The translations under genes were made by a program, and so were the position numbers. Positions 35,048 to 44,104 of a DNA stretch of 64,000 nucleotides are shown here, in pieces (positions within the stretch are counted from its first letter, which is position 1; the number at the start of each line of letters is the position of its first letter). The notes under the pieces were generated by a model. That model was not told where the DNA came from. It searched no databases and worked only from the letters and a program-made list of their open reading frames with translations. This DNA is from Candidatus Thorarchaeota archaeon. GTDB lineage: Archaea > Asgardarchaeota > Thorarchaeia > Thorarchaeales > Thorarchaeaceae. The stretch spans positions 1-64,000 of the forward strand of contig JAGXKG010000003.1 in the NCBI GenBank assembly GCA_018335335.1, in the 5' to 3' direction.

Positions 35048-35644
35048 CTAGCCAAAGCTTTCAAAGAATTCTTCCGGTTCATCTCCCTCTTCTACCAGTT
35101 CTATGTCTTGGACGCCCACTCTCTCAGCGTCATATCTTCGTGCGATGATATTACCATCGAATTTCTCTCTGGCGGTTGCTGTTTTTCCGCGCCATACATA
35201 GATATCGTCCCATGCATCAAGCACGAAGACATCGTCTGATTTCAGTGAGCTTTCTTCAAGTGGCACTTCCGCGAAGAAGGTCTCGTCCCCTTCACGGTGT
35301 ACTTTCCACAGCTTATACTCATGGGTTTCTAAACGCACTTTCTTCAACATACTGGCAGTGTCTTGATCGGTGATTTCGAAATCATCGAAAAGGGTCATGA
35401 ACGATTCCGGTTCATCCCCGCCATCGATTCTATCAATGTCAGCTTTGCCTTTTCGGGCAGTATCCTGCATTACTGCTTCTGCTGCAGTTAGGAATCTCTC
35501 ATCAACGGTTGATTCGGGTCCAATCCACAGATAGATTTTGTCCCCACCGTCAACAAGGTAGCAGTCTCCTTTTCCAAAGGCTCCAGGATCCTTCATCAAA
35601 ACAAGGCGTCCTTCTTGCACGTGGTAAACGATGGGCTCGGTCAT
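35048..35644 (-). CDS. Two-domain gelsolin-like protein (eukaryotic signature)
   Basis: A 198-residue protein made of two gelsolin/villin-like repeats, ~1-100 and ~105-198. Each has the gelsolin pattern of an F/Y-V-L-D core strand and a W: DCYLVDGGDKIYLWIGPEST, then DVFVLDAWDDIYVWRGKTAT. Gelsolin domains bind actin; such two-domain proteins are described from Thorarchaeota and can act on actin filaments in vitro. An N-terminal MTEPIVYHVQEGRL segment resembles the start of gelsolin domains. No actin gene is in this window. Acidic residues in both repeats could bind calcium. Confidence 0.9.
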   Translation of the reverse strand: MTEPIVYHVQEGRLVLMKDPGAFGKGDCYLVDGGDKIYLWIGPESTVDERFLTAAEAVMQDTARKGKADIDRIDGGDEPESFMTLFDDFEITDQDTASMLKKVRLETHEYKLWKVHREGDETFFAEVPLEESSLKSDDVFVLDAWDDIYVWRGKTATAREKFDGNIIARRYDAERVGVQDIELVEEGDEPEEFFESFG

Positions 35645-35684
35645 GACCCCAGAGTTAGCAATCTTGCCCTTGAATCATGCTTGC

Positions 35685-36026
35685 ATGGGTTATCCTCAAT
35701 CCACTACTTTTTCAATAATCTGTGCTACATTTGAGTGGAGGCGAAGAGGACTGAACATCAAGCATGTTATTGATACTGCCATCAAGGAATACAACAAGTA
35801 TAGAGTACCTGAAGTAAAGGCGGAATTGATATCATTTCAGGACGAATCGCTTATTCTTGAGTTTACTGGCTCGTTTTGTACAACCTGTGGCTACTACGAT
35901 TATTTCGATGATTTTCGGTTTCTTCTTGAACACGAATTTGGACTTAACGCCAAGATAACAGAAATTGAAGAGACACTTGAGGGCGGAACAGTCGAGTTTA
36001 ATGTTTCAAAGGGCTCTTCAAACTAG
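35685..36026 (+). CDS. Conserved small protein with CxxC motif, unknown
   Basis: About 114 residues from the ATG at 35685; earlier ATGs in the same frame are possible and the conserved part may begin only at LNIKHVIDTA (~28). The sequence is FCTTCGYYDYFDDFRFLLE around the CxxC, with aromatic and acidic residues, ending with a beta-rich segment. No family recognised. It diverges from the gelsolin gene with about 40 bases between starts and converges on a membrane protein gene, overlapping by four bases. Confidence 0.55.
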   Translation: MGYPQSTTFSIICATFEWRRRGLNIKHVIDTAIKEYNKYRVPEVKAELISFQDESLILEFTGSFCTTCGYYDYFDDFRFLLEHEFGLNAKITEIEETLEGGTVEFNVSKGSSN

Positions 36027-36535
36027 TTTTCATCCAGGAAGCGCTCAATTCGTTCCCTTATTTCTGAACAAAGATCTTCTATTTCCTCCTGAAGCTCAGC
36101 TGGTTTTTCCTGCTCTGGATTTAGTAGCATAGCTCTGTGAAAGTTCTCAATATCCTCATTGTAGTGCGTGATTCGGGAATAGATTTCCCAAAGATTGTGC
36201 CTGCTTTCATCGGGGAGGTACTGTGCTCTTCCTGACCGGATTCCCAGAATCCAGAAGCCTTTTCGCAATGGTACACCCTTGCCAAGAATCTCGAGATTCG
36301 CTTTGCATTCCTCTCGCAAATCATCCAAGAGATTGTGTCCAGTTTGCTGATTATTTCTGATTCTGAATAGCTCCCCTAGAGCCGTACCTCCAAGCATGCC
36401 AAGGAAAATGGAAACTAATCTCGTGGCATTGAGCAATACTGAATCCAAACCCCGCGGCCATAGTGAAAGAATCATTACCGCACCAGATATCACAACAGCA
36501 AGAAAAACGCCAATCCAGAGTGAACGCTCGCTCAT
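36023..36535 (-). CDS. Two-helix membrane protein with cytoplasmic helical domain
   Basis: A 170-residue protein with two hydrophobic helices (~6-24 and ~35-56). A long charged helical C-terminal domain follows, with Glu-rich repeats at the end (PAELQEEIEDLCSEIRERIE). No family recognised. The ATG at 36535 is preferred because it starts just before the first helix; the frame is open six codons further upstream. Confidence 0.5.
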   Translation of the reverse strand: MSERSLWIGVFLAVVISGAVMILSLWPRGLDSVLLNATRLVSIFLGMLGGTALGELFRIRNNQQTGHNLLDDLREECKANLEILGKGVPLRKGFWILGIRSGRAQYLPDESRHNLWEIYSRITHYNEDIENFHRAMLLNPEQEKPAELQEEIEDLCSEIRERIERFLDEN

Positions 36536-36961
36536 TATGCCACATCTTCCCACTATCCTGACTGTTGTGTTTTCCTACTTCTATCTTTCTGCTAAAGTGA
36601 TTCATATGTTTCATTGAGCCACATTGACGGTAAATGCCCGGGCTGTTCAATTGCAAAGAGATTAGACCTTTCCATTATGATACGCAGGCATAGGCCCTTC
36701 AATGGGCGGCAAGAGATTAGACTCAACACAACCACCCCACACAAAGGCTGGCCCGTTGGATTAGAAATAATTGGCCCCTCCTCCTTCGAATACGAGCATA
36801 GGTCTCATCTCACTTCTTAACGGAGGCTCATTGGGCCTTCTCTTACTCTCTCTCCTTTTGGGAATCAGATTTGAATGGTCTGATTCCACCTATAACTCTT
36901 TGATGTATTATGACCGTATAATTTATAAACAGACTGTACTAATGTACATTAGACGAATAAA
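36536..36961. other. Intergenic region holding the promoter of a regulator operon
   Basis: No gene recognised; a 68-codon frame at 36614-36820 is not supported. The right end contains the promoter of the ArsR-like operon. AATTTATAAAC at 36920-36930 is a good TATA element and is followed by a 14-bp palindrome (listed separately). Confidence 0.45.
36939..36952. promoter_or_regulatory. Perfect 14-bp palindrome, predicted autoregulatory operator
   Basis: CTAATGTACATTAG is a perfect palindrome between the TATA element (36920-36930) and the ATG at 36962, covering the predicted transcription start near 36950. The gene that follows encodes a winged-helix protein, so a repressor acting on its own operon is likely. 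Confidence 0.6.
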
Positions 36962-37699
36962 ATGAGTGACGACATTGACAACCTAAGAGATGAGCTTCGT
37001 GAAGTGCGAGAGCTCAAAGAAACCCTCCGTGAAGAAATTGAGGAACTTCGCCGAGAAAGGAAGAACCTTCGCAGTAAAAGGCGGACCCGGCGGGAACCAT
37101 CTCGCCATACCACTGAATCTCGTCATGGTCCTCGTGGCCCCTTCATTGATTTGAGTGGTATGACCGAAAGCTTGAGTGACATGATGGAAGGCATAAATGA
37201 ACAGATTCAGGCCTCTGTAGAGGGCATTGGTGATTTCAGAGTCAAGGTTCCTCCAGTACGGGTTCATCGCGCGAAACGGAAATGGGATCGTGAAGAAATC
37301 GAGCAAATACCCCCTGAGCGTGTTGCTGAGGTAATCAGTCCTCTGGGAAGTGAGGAGCGACTACGTATCCTCGAATTTCTGAAAGACGGTGCCAAATCTT
37401 TCAACGAACTGGAGAACCAAGTTGGGCGAACGGGAAGTTCACTAACCCATCATCTCAATCCTTTGCTTGAAGCCGGATATGTGGTGAAAGGGGAGGTGCG
37501 GGGAACCTATTACATTACCATTGAAGGCCGACTAGCGTATCGACTATCACAGTGGTTAACCAGCCAAGTTGAAGATGAGAGACGAGTACAAAACGGAAAG
37601 AACACTGCTGGAACCAATGGTGAAGTCTCGGTCGAGTTTGACAAGAATGAGAACGGAAACGACATTGAAGAAGATGATGACTTTAGGAGTGATGTGTAA
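36962..37699 (+). CDS. Coiled-coil winged-helix regulator, ArsR-like
   Basis: A 245-residue protein. Residues 1-40 are a heptad-rich Arg/Glu coiled coil (RELKETLREEIEELRRERK). Residues ~120-195 are an ArsR-like winged helix: LGSEERLRILEFLKDGAKSF, NQVGRTGSSLTHHLNPL, VVKGEVRGTYYITIEGRLAYRL. The end is acidic. Coiled coil plus wHTH suggests a dimer. A palindrome covers its promoter. It is followed after 2 bases by a gene of unknown function, its probable target. No metal-binding cysteine motif typical of ArsR/SmtB is seen. Confidence 0.75.
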   Translation: MSDDIDNLRDELREVRELKETLREEIEELRRERKNLRSKRRTRREPSRHTTESRHGPRGPFIDLSGMTESLSDMMEGINEQIQASVEGIGDFRVKVPPVRVHRAKRKWDREEIEQIPPERVAEVISPLGSEERLRILEFLKDGAKSFNELENQVGRTGSSLTHHLNPLLEAGYVVKGEVRGTYYITIEGRLAYRLSQWLTSQVEDERRVQNGKNTAGTNGEVSVEFDKNENGNDIEEDDDFRSDV

Positions 37700-37701
37700 C
37701 G

Positions 37702-38457
37702 ATGGCACGCATGATAATAGACGAAACGACGAATATAATCGAAACACCCCATGACCTCATTTCTAAAGAGAAGTGTTTGGTCACGCTAGGGGCAGGATGC
37801 GTCTGGTCAAGGCTTCTTGACAACGGCGAACCAATTGGGCTTGTATTCAATGGTCCTGCAGAGTTTGTTGTTGATGCAATTGCAGAAACTGACCGGGGTG
37901 CTGTTGGTGAATCTATATCAGGTTCTTTCAAGGGCATACAGGTCTATTTTGGACCTACCGAAATCGATGATATCTCACGGGTGGCAGATGGTATCGCTTT
38001 TCAGCAGACGGGATACAAGAATAGCCATGAGTTCTTGGAAGCCGCAAGGTCCAAACTAGATGACTTGGGTGCTACCAAAGATGAACGGCGAGGGACCTTG
38101 GATGAAGAAGGTGTTATCATCGGGACCGACCAAGAAGATGAGAAAATTGTTCTTGTAGCAAAGGACTCAGAGATTGTCCTTGTCAGAGGCAAATCGGTTT
38201 TCGTGGTTAAAGAAAATCGACTGGTCTCGGTTGAGAAGAGTGGTGTCACCGTCACTGAATCAAGCGGGAAGACCATCACAATCGGCAAGAACGGAATAGG
38301 TGGGATAGATATTCCCGGGATAAAGGGACTGGGCCAATCAATCTCCAATATAGTTGGTACATCCATGATGGGACTTAAGGGTTTGAAGGGACTAAAGAGT
38401 TTGAAGAAACTGCGCTCCAGCGATATTGAGGACCTAGACTGGGACGACGAAGAGTAG
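37702..38457 (+). CDS. Protein of unknown function, operon partner of the ArsR-like regulator
   Basis: A 251-residue protein without signal peptide. The N-terminal two thirds contain repeated beta-strand-like stretches with alternating V/I residues (KIVLVAKDSEIVLVRGKSVFVV, trimmed). The C-terminal part is Gly/Lys/Leu rich (GLKGLKGLKSLKKL). It ends in an acidic tail. A beta-solenoid or polymer-forming fold is possible but not shown. GGAGTGATG precedes the ATG and it begins 2 bases after the regulator stop, so they are cotranscribed. A strong terminator hairpin follows. Confidence 0.6.
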   Translation: MARMIIDETTNIIETPHDLISKEKCLVTLGAGCVWSRLLDNGEPIGLVFNGPAEFVVDAIAETDRGAVGESISGSFKGIQVYFGPTEIDDISRVADGIAFQQTGYKNSHEFLEAARSKLDDLGATKDERRGTLDEEGVIIGTDQEDEKIVLVAKDSEIVLVRGKSVFVVKENRLVSVEKSGVTVTESSGKTITIGKNGIGGIDIPGIKGLGQSISNIVGTSMMGLKGLKGLKSLKKLRSSDIEDLDWDDEE

Positions 38458-38496
38458 AATGGCATCTTCTAGTTCCATACATCGAATCAGTATTCA

Positions 38497-38530
38497 GCCC
38501 CTGTGCTCGGAGCAGGGGCCTTCTTTTTTT
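38497..38530 (+). terminator. Rho-independent-like hairpin terminator
   Basis: GCCCCTG (38497-38503) and CAGGGGC (38513-38519) pair, with CTTCTTTTTTT following. It is 40 bases after the stop of the second gene of the regulator operon and between two convergent transcription units. Confidence 0.7.
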
Positions 38531-38561
38531 ACAAAGCAACTATCTGAATATTTCCTTGTCC

Positions 38562-40370
38562 TTACACGGTCGCAGTTGATTCCATCGCCCTTGGTTTGAG
38601 TTGTAATTCATAAAGCGAGAAATATTTACCCCTATTCTTCATGAGTTCTTCATGTTTGCCAGATTCTACAATCTCTCCGCCTTCTATAACGACAATCCGG
38701 TCAGCATTGACTATTGTGGATAACCGATGTGCAATCACAAGCGATGTCCGCCCGCCAAGAAGTGTTTCCATGCCTTTCTGAATCGTGTGTTCGGTGTAGA
38801 CATCGATGCTACTGGTGGCCTCATCCAACACCAAGATTCGTGGATCAGCAAGCAAAGCTCTGGCGAAACTCACGAGCTGTCGCTCTCCCTCCGATAGATG
38901 ACTACCTCGTTCTCCTACGCCGGTTTCGAAGCCATTGTCGAGGTTCTCAATTAGCTTTCTTGCCCCAATGGCTTCAGTAGCCTCCATTATTTCTTCATCT
39001 GTGGCATCGGGTCGGCCATATGCGATATTTTCCTTCACGGTTCCCATGAAGAGGAATGGATCCTGCAGCACTATACCAATAGTGGAATGCAGTGATTCTT
39101 GAGTGACATCCCGCACGTCTATCCCATCAATTTTGACAGAACCTTCCCACACATCATAGAACCGATTGAGTAAGTTCACCACTGTGGTTTTCCCAGCACC
39201 AGTATCTCCTACAAGAGCTATCGTCTCACCCGGTTTGATGTCTAGGTTGAAGTCTTCCAAAACCGGTGTATCCTCTACATAGCCGAATGTAACATTATCA
39301 AATTCTATCCGGCCTTTGACGGGAGGCATCTCAATGGCGTCTGGCTTGTCCTCGATTGAGGGCTCAGAATCCATGATTGTAAATACCCTCTCCGAACCAG
39401 CAAATGCGGCCTGTACAGTGTTATAGAAGGAAGATATGATAAGAAGCGGACGGAAGAATAAACTGTTGAAGCGGATGAACAAGACAAGTGTACCAAGCGT
39501 TAGTGTCCCTTGGGTCAGTCGCATACCACCTATCCAGAGGATGAGGAAAACACCTATGGCACCAACAAATCTGATACTCGGGAAAAAGGTCGAACTGGCT
39601 TTGGATGCAGCGATGTTTGACTCGTAATCTGCTTTGTTGAGTTCTTCGAATGTTTCTGCCGATCGTCTTTCTCTGGCGAAGCTCTTGGTGACCTTGGCGC
39701 CTGAGATACTCTCGGCGAGATTGGCTGTAACGCTGGATATTGTCTTCCGAGTACTCCGATACGCTTCCCTCATCTTCTTTCTGAAGAATATGGCTGTTCC
39801 TCCCAAAAGGGGTACGACGGCCAGTGAAACAATTGCCAATTGAACGTCAACGGTGAAGATGATTCCCCCTATTGCGAAAATTATGAAGAACTGTGCCATC
39901 GTGTTGATGAGCCCACCTGAAAGGAACTCGCTCATACGATCGACATCATTAGTGAGTCTTGAAATCACTCGGCCGCTTTCATAGTCATCATAGAAATCTT
40001 GGCCCATCTTCTGAAGCTCGCCAAAAAGCTCCTGTCTGACAGAGTATACTGCTCGTTGTCCCATGAGAGCTGTTAAGTAACCGCTGCCATAGTTCGAAAG
40101 CCAGTTGCCTATCCGAAGAACAACATACAGCAAAGCAGTCATTGCTAAAGCCTGTAAATCACCGCTGACAAAGTCCACATCTATAGCATGTCTAAGCACA
40201 AAGGGTGCCCAGATGTTCACAATGATGTTGATAGCAACAAAAATACAAGCTGCTATGAAATGCCCTTTGTATTCAAGAAGATAACTCACCATCCGGGTTA
40301 GGAGGGTCATGTCTTCATATTCATTGGATCTTTCTAGATCCTCGTAGAGTAATGCTCGTCTACCCACCAC
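38562..40370 (-). CDS. ABC exporter half, canonical catalytic site
   Basis: A 602-residue half-transporter. Residues ~35-320 contain six predicted helices of the exporter fold. The ATPase domain has Walker A GDTGAGKTT, Q-loop VLQDPFLF, signature LSEGERQ and Walker B ILVLDEATS with catalytic Glu. The H-loop is in IAHRL. It overlaps the end of the preceding gene by 11 bases. The two half-transporters should assemble a heterodimer that exports lipids, drugs or peptides. The LSEGE signature differs from the usual LSGGQ. Confidence 0.92.
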   Translation of the reverse strand: MVGRRALLYEDLERSNEYEDMTLLTRMVSYLLEYKGHFIAACIFVAINIIVNIWAPFVLRHAIDVDFVSGDLQALAMTALLYVVLRIGNWLSNYGSGYLTALMGQRAVYSVRQELFGELQKMGQDFYDDYESGRVISRLTNDVDRMSEFLSGGLINTMAQFFIIFAIGGIIFTVDVQLAIVSLAVVPLLGGTAIFFRKKMREAYRSTRKTISSVTANLAESISGAKVTKSFARERRSAETFEELNKADYESNIAASKASSTFFPSIRFVGAIGVFLILWIGGMRLTQGTLTLGTLVLFIRFNSLFFRPLLIISSFYNTVQAAFAGSERVFTIMDSEPSIEDKPDAIEMPPVKGRIEFDNVTFGYVEDTPVLEDFNLDIKPGETIALVGDTGAGKTTVVNLLNRFYDVWEGSVKIDGIDVRDVTQESLHSTIGIVLQDPFLFMGTVKENIAYGRPDATDEEIMEATEAIGARKLIENLDNGFETGVGERGSHLSEGERQLVSFARALLADPRILVLDEATSSIDVYTEHTIQKGMETLLGGRTSLVIAHRLSTIVNADRIVVIEGGEIVESGKHEELMKNRGKYFSLYELQLKPRAMESTATV

Positions 40371-42294
40371 TTGGCACCTCCATTTCTTTGGTGGATGCTT
40401 TTGTGCTCTCTGCTCGTGGGGCTGCTATCTCCATCTCTTTTAGAGTAGCATGTAGACCTGCATAAAGTCCATCCTTCTCTAGTAGTTCTTTGTGAGTACC
40501 CCTCTCCACTATACGCCCCCTATCCATCATTACAATCATGTCAGCATTACGAATGGTGCTGAGTCTATGAGTGATAATGAACGTAGTCCGTCCGGTCATG
40601 AGTTTCTCCAGCGCCTCTTGAATGAGCATCTCCGTCCGGGCGTCCACAGAGCTTGTTGAATCGTCAAGAATCAAGATTCGCGGATTTGCTAACAACGCTC
40701 TGGCAATAGCAATCCTCTGTTTCTGACCCCCGCTTAAAGTAACTCCCCTTTCTCCTATCCTAGCATCGTATCCATTTTCAAGCGTAATGATATAATCATG
40801 AATGTTTGCTGCTTTTGCCGCCTCTTTGACCTCTCTTAGCGAGGCTTGGGGATTACCAAATGCAATATTGTCTCTCACGGATGCAGAGAAGAGGAATGGA
40901 TCTTGATGGACCATTCCTATGTTGCTTCTGAGATCTTCCAAGGAGTATAACCTCACATCGATACCATCTACTCGAACTGCCCCAGGCAATTTGATTGGGT
41001 ACTCTTCGCCTTCTATTTCCACGGTGTCTCCTTCGACGGTATATGTCTCACCTTCTATCTCCACATTCCCATTCTCGTCGACAGGGTATTTCTTACAATC
41101 GTAGGTTACAGTACTGCGGGTATCAACATCGTAGAATCGTGGAATGAGGTTAACGAGGCTAGTCTTGCCTGAACCTGTTCCGCCTAGAAGCGCTACTGTT
41201 TGGCCAGGCTCTACACTCAGATTGATATCACGCAGGATCCAATTGTCTCCTCCATAGCTGAAATCCACCCCGTCAAACTCAACTCGTCCATTGAGGTCTT
41301 CAACTCGAACAGGTTCCTCGGGTTCGGTCAATTCGTCTTTGTGGTCCAAAATATAGAATGTTCGTTCACCAGATGCTGATGCTCTTTGATACATGCCGAC
41401 TCCCCAGCTAAGAAATCTGGCTGGAAGGTACAGCATGCTTACCAGACTGATGAAACCAACAAAACGACCATAGCTAATCCCTCCAAGGTTGAAAGAGATA
41501 CCTCCATAGTAGATGAGAATACCGGTTATCAATCCAAGAACTGCAGGGAGTAATGGTCTATATAGTGACAGAAGTCGAAGCGCCTCAGTTCGTGTCTCAT
41601 AGAATTTCTCATTTTCTTCTTGAACTCTATCATATTCTCGGTCTGTTGCTGTATATGCCTTGACAACCTTCATGCCCGTCACATTCTCAGACAAAACAGA
41701 GCTGAGGGTGCCATATTGGCTTCTGGCCTCGTAGAAAACAGGCCGTACGCGTTTTGCAAAAAGATAGATAAATGCAACAATGAATGGGAGGGCAAGCAGC
41801 ATGTAAAGCGTCAGCTGAATGCTTAACGTGAGCATAACTGCGTAGGTTCCGATGAGGGTTGCAACAGCAATGAAGACAACTCTGTAGCCCCAATACAGGA
41901 AATGTCTCATAGTTGTGACATCTGTGGTAACCCTTGCTAGAAGCTTGCCAGTCTCGTTTTCATCATAGAATGCCAAGTCTTTTTCCAAGAGGCTATCGTA
42001 CAATTCACTTCGTAAATCATAGATTACGTTCTGAGCAGTAAGTGCTGCACCATACCTTCCAGCGATATCAAAAACGGCATAGAGCCCACTCAGGGTGATG
42101 TAGATCAAAACGTATGGCAGTATTAGTTCATATTGTCCACTCGGAAGGACATCATCGATGATACTTACAAGTACGAGGGGAGTTAGCACGTTGAAGAGTG
42201 ATCCAATTCCTGCACAGGCAAGATAGCCTATGAAATGGCCCCAGTGCTTGAGGGCGTATTTTGTTAGTCGCCATACATAACCCATTCGTGCCAT
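40360..42294 (-). CDS. ABC exporter half with degenerate site and repeat insertion
   Basis: A 644-residue half-transporter. Six predicted helices span ~20-300. The ATPase domain carries Walker A GGTGSGKTS (371-379), signature LSGGQ (520-524), and Walker B ILILDDSTS in which the usual catalytic Glu is Asp545. Between Walker A and the Q-loop (residues ~391-440) there is an insertion of about 49 residues, absent from the partner, made of two similar pieces (NVEIEGETYTV and TVEIEGEEYPI). The Asp-for-Glu change is typical of the degenerate member of heterodimeric exporters. It precedes its partner gene, with which it overlaps. Confidence 0.92.
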   Translation of the reverse strand: MARMGYVWRLTKYALKHWGHFIGYLACAGIGSLFNVLTPLVLVSIIDDVLPSGQYELILPYVLIYITLSGLYAVFDIAGRYGAALTAQNVIYDLRSELYDSLLEKDLAFYDENETGKLLARVTTDVTTMRHFLYWGYRVVFIAVATLIGTYAVMLTLSIQLTLYMLLALPFIVAFIYLFAKRVRPVFYEARSQYGTLSSVLSENVTGMKVVKAYTATDREYDRVQEENEKFYETRTEALRLLSLYRPLLPAVLGLITGILIYYGGISFNLGGISYGRFVGFISLVSMLYLPARFLSWGVGMYQRASASGERTFYILDHKDELTEPEEPVRVEDLNGRVEFDGVDFSYGGDNWILRDINLSVEPGQTVALLGGTGSGKTSLVNLIPRFYDVDTRSTVTYDCKKYPVDENGNVEIEGETYTVEGDTVEIEGEEYPIKLPGAVRVDGIDVRLYSLEDLRSNIGMVHQDPFLFSASVRDNIAFGNPQASLREVKEAAKAANIHDYIITLENGYDARIGERGVTLSGGQKQRIAIARALLANPRILILDDSTSSVDARTEMLIQEALEKLMTGRTTFIITHRLSTIRNADMIVMMDRGRIVERGTHKELLEKDGLYAGLHATLKEMEIAAPRAESTKASTKEMEVPSGG

Positions 42295-42367
42295 CCCTAG
42301 CTACTGGTCGCTACAAGAATATGATAAGGGTTGTGAACCCTACATTTGGAACAGATGAATATACACT

Positions 42368-42787
42368 CTAGCTCGTACAGGAATCTGCAAGTCTTTTGCC
42401 TAGATTTTTGCAGAGCTCCAGCTCATTTCTGTTAGGCATTTCCTTTGCCTTGACTGGTTGATCTTCAACAAGTGAGCCTCCAAGCCTCTTCAGTTCTTCA
42501 GCAATCGTGTCTGGTGCTTCCCCGCTCCACCCGTACGATCCAAAAGCTGCACTTGGTATTCCATCAAGATCCCTCATCTCTGCAAGCAATCGTCTCACAT
42601 GAGGAAGTGCCTTTTTCATTCGTGTTGAACTGCCTACAGCTAAAGCACAAGCGTTCTCCAGTTCATCGAAATCTTTTGCATTGATGATCTCGCATTCTTG
42701 ACCATTTGAATTAACACCTTCACAAATTGCTTTGGCCATGGCTTCTGTTCTTCCTCTTGTGCTTTCGTAGATGACGACCACTTTCAT
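42368..42787 (-). CDS. Flavodoxin-like protein
   Basis: A 139-residue FMN-binding protein: VVVIYESTRGRTEAMAKAI is the flavodoxin phosphate-binding loop, and SYGWSGEAPDTIAEELKRLG is typical of the flavodoxin part of flavodiiron proteins. It probably carries electrons between redox enzymes. The upstream MLLLIT start of the open frame is unlikely; the ATG at 42787 begins the beta strand of the fold. It is next to the DNA-repair gene nth on the opposite strand, with no evident partner. Confidence 0.9.
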   Translation of the reverse strand: MKVVVIYESTRGRTEAMAKAICEGVNSNGQECEIINAKDFDELENACALAVGSSTRMKKALPHVRRLLAEMRDLDGIPSAAFGSYGWSGEAPDTIAEELKRLGGSLVEDQPVKAKEMPNRNELELCKNLGKRLADSCTS

Positions 42788-42950
42788 CGTTATCAGTAAA
42801 AGCAAGAAGATAGAATAAACAAAAGGATTGGCACATGTACGTAAGCTGAGGAACCAACAGTCTAAACTTGCCTAACGTCACAATCTTCGTTAAGAAAACT
42901 GTAATCTCCTCATATCATCAGGCGTAGATTAGAATAAGGAAGTGAAAAGA

Positions 42951-43622
42951 ATGTCTGATTTCCCAAGACGAAAACAGAAGGCTCGTGATGTGTGCCAGAT
43001 TCTGATAGAAAACTACGGTGATATCATTCATGAACGACGCCTTCCGCCGATTGATGAGCTCATACTCACCATTTTGAGCCAGAATACAACGGATGTTAAT
43101 TCACGAAGAGCATTTGAATCATTGAAAGAACGATTCGATTCTTGGGAAGCAATATTGAAAGCTCCACAAGAAGAGGTGGCTGAAGCCATCAATTGCTCTG
43201 GTCTCTATAACGTTAAGGCAGAACGAATCAAGGCCGGGTTAGCGGAAATAGAGAATCGTATCGGAGAACTGGATCTTGCTTTGCTTGATGATATGCCCCT
43301 TGATGAAGCAAAGAAATGGCTCACTTCTTTGCATGGTGTAGGCCCGAAGACAGCTGCGATTATTCTGCTATTCTCATTTGGCCGCCCAGCACTGCCTGTT
43401 GACACGCATGTCTGGCGAGTAACAAAGCGACTTGATCTTATTGATCAGGATACTTCGCGGGAGAAGGCGCATGTAGTACTGGAAGAAATCATACCCCATG
43501 ACTGTGTTTTTTCACTAAACCGGAACTTGGTTAAGCATGGTCGAGAAATTTGCAAAGCACAAAATCCACTTTGCGAAAATTGTTTTCTCAAGGATTACTG
43601 TGACTACTACGCATCACTATAG
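42951..43622 (+). CDS. nth: Endonuclease III (DNA glycosylase/AP lyase)
   Basis: A 223-residue base-excision repair enzyme that removes oxidised pyrimidines and nicks the abasic site. The helix-hairpin-helix is LHGVGPKTAAIILL with the catalytic Lys. The catalytic Asp is in PVDTHVWRV. The [4Fe-4S] cluster ligands are CKAQNPLCENCFLKDYC, in the pattern C-x6-C-x2-C-x5-C. The ATG at 42951 follows AAGGAAG; a GTG nine bases earlier is less likely. Confidence 0.95.
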   Translation: MSDFPRRKQKARDVCQILIENYGDIIHERRLPPIDELILTILSQNTTDVNSRRAFESLKERFDSWEAILKAPQEEVAEAINCSGLYNVKAERIKAGLAEIENRIGELDLALLDDMPLDEAKKWLTSLHGVGPKTAAIILLFSFGRPALPVDTHVWRVTKRLDLIDQDTSREKAHVVLEEIIPHDCVFSLNRNLVKHGREICKAQNPLCENCFLKDYCDYYASL

Positions 43623-43625
43623 GTT

Positions 43626-43961
43626 TCAGACAGAAGATTTCTTTTCGAGGAGCTCACTAAAGTTCTCATGTAAGTCTTCTAGCACCGCACTCTTCATATC
43701 CCGATTAGACATAAGTGTGAGATTACGACCATACCAACCACATTCCAGGCAGTAGTATGCAGGATGGAAACTGCCGATATAACCAAGATCACGAAAAGAG
43801 GTTAGTCGAATCAAGCGAGCACTCTTACAGTTAGGACAGATTGGTATATCTGCACTTTTTCCTTTCTTCTTCAATTCTCTGAGCATCTTCCTGACAATTT
43901 TCAATTTCCTAAGTTCAGCAAGTTCCTTTGAGGATAGCTGCCCAGTCAACTTTTTCTGCAC
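43626..43961 (-). CDS. Small zinc-ribbon protein, unknown
   Basis: A 111-residue protein. The first 35 residues are basic and helical. Residues ~40-78 contain CPNCK and CLECGW, spaced 27 residues apart, likely one zinc site. The remaining tail is hydrophilic. The start is GTG at 43961. No family recognised; short zinc ribbons of this kind often bind nucleic acid. It converges on nth with 3 bases between the stops. Confidence 0.6.
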   Translation of the reverse strand: MQKKLTGQLSSKELAELRKLKIVRKMLRELKKKGKSADIPICPNCKSARLIRLTSFRDLGYIGSFHPAYYCLECGWYGRNLTLMSNRDMKSAVLEDLHENFSELLEKKSSV

Positions 43962-44104
43962 ATGGCTCAGCTCCAGTCTTTATTGTTGTGGCTACTTTTG
44001 ATGTTTCGTATCGGAGGAAACTTGTTCTAAACGAAAATTATTCCGATTCCCCAAAGAGCAATAAGCAGACCGGACTAGCAATTACACGCCACACAAACTA
44101 GTGA

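Noticed and set aside
36614-36820. 68-codon frame upstream of the ArsR-like operon
   Set aside because: No motif and no ribosome binding site, Pro/Arg-rich; judged non-coding.
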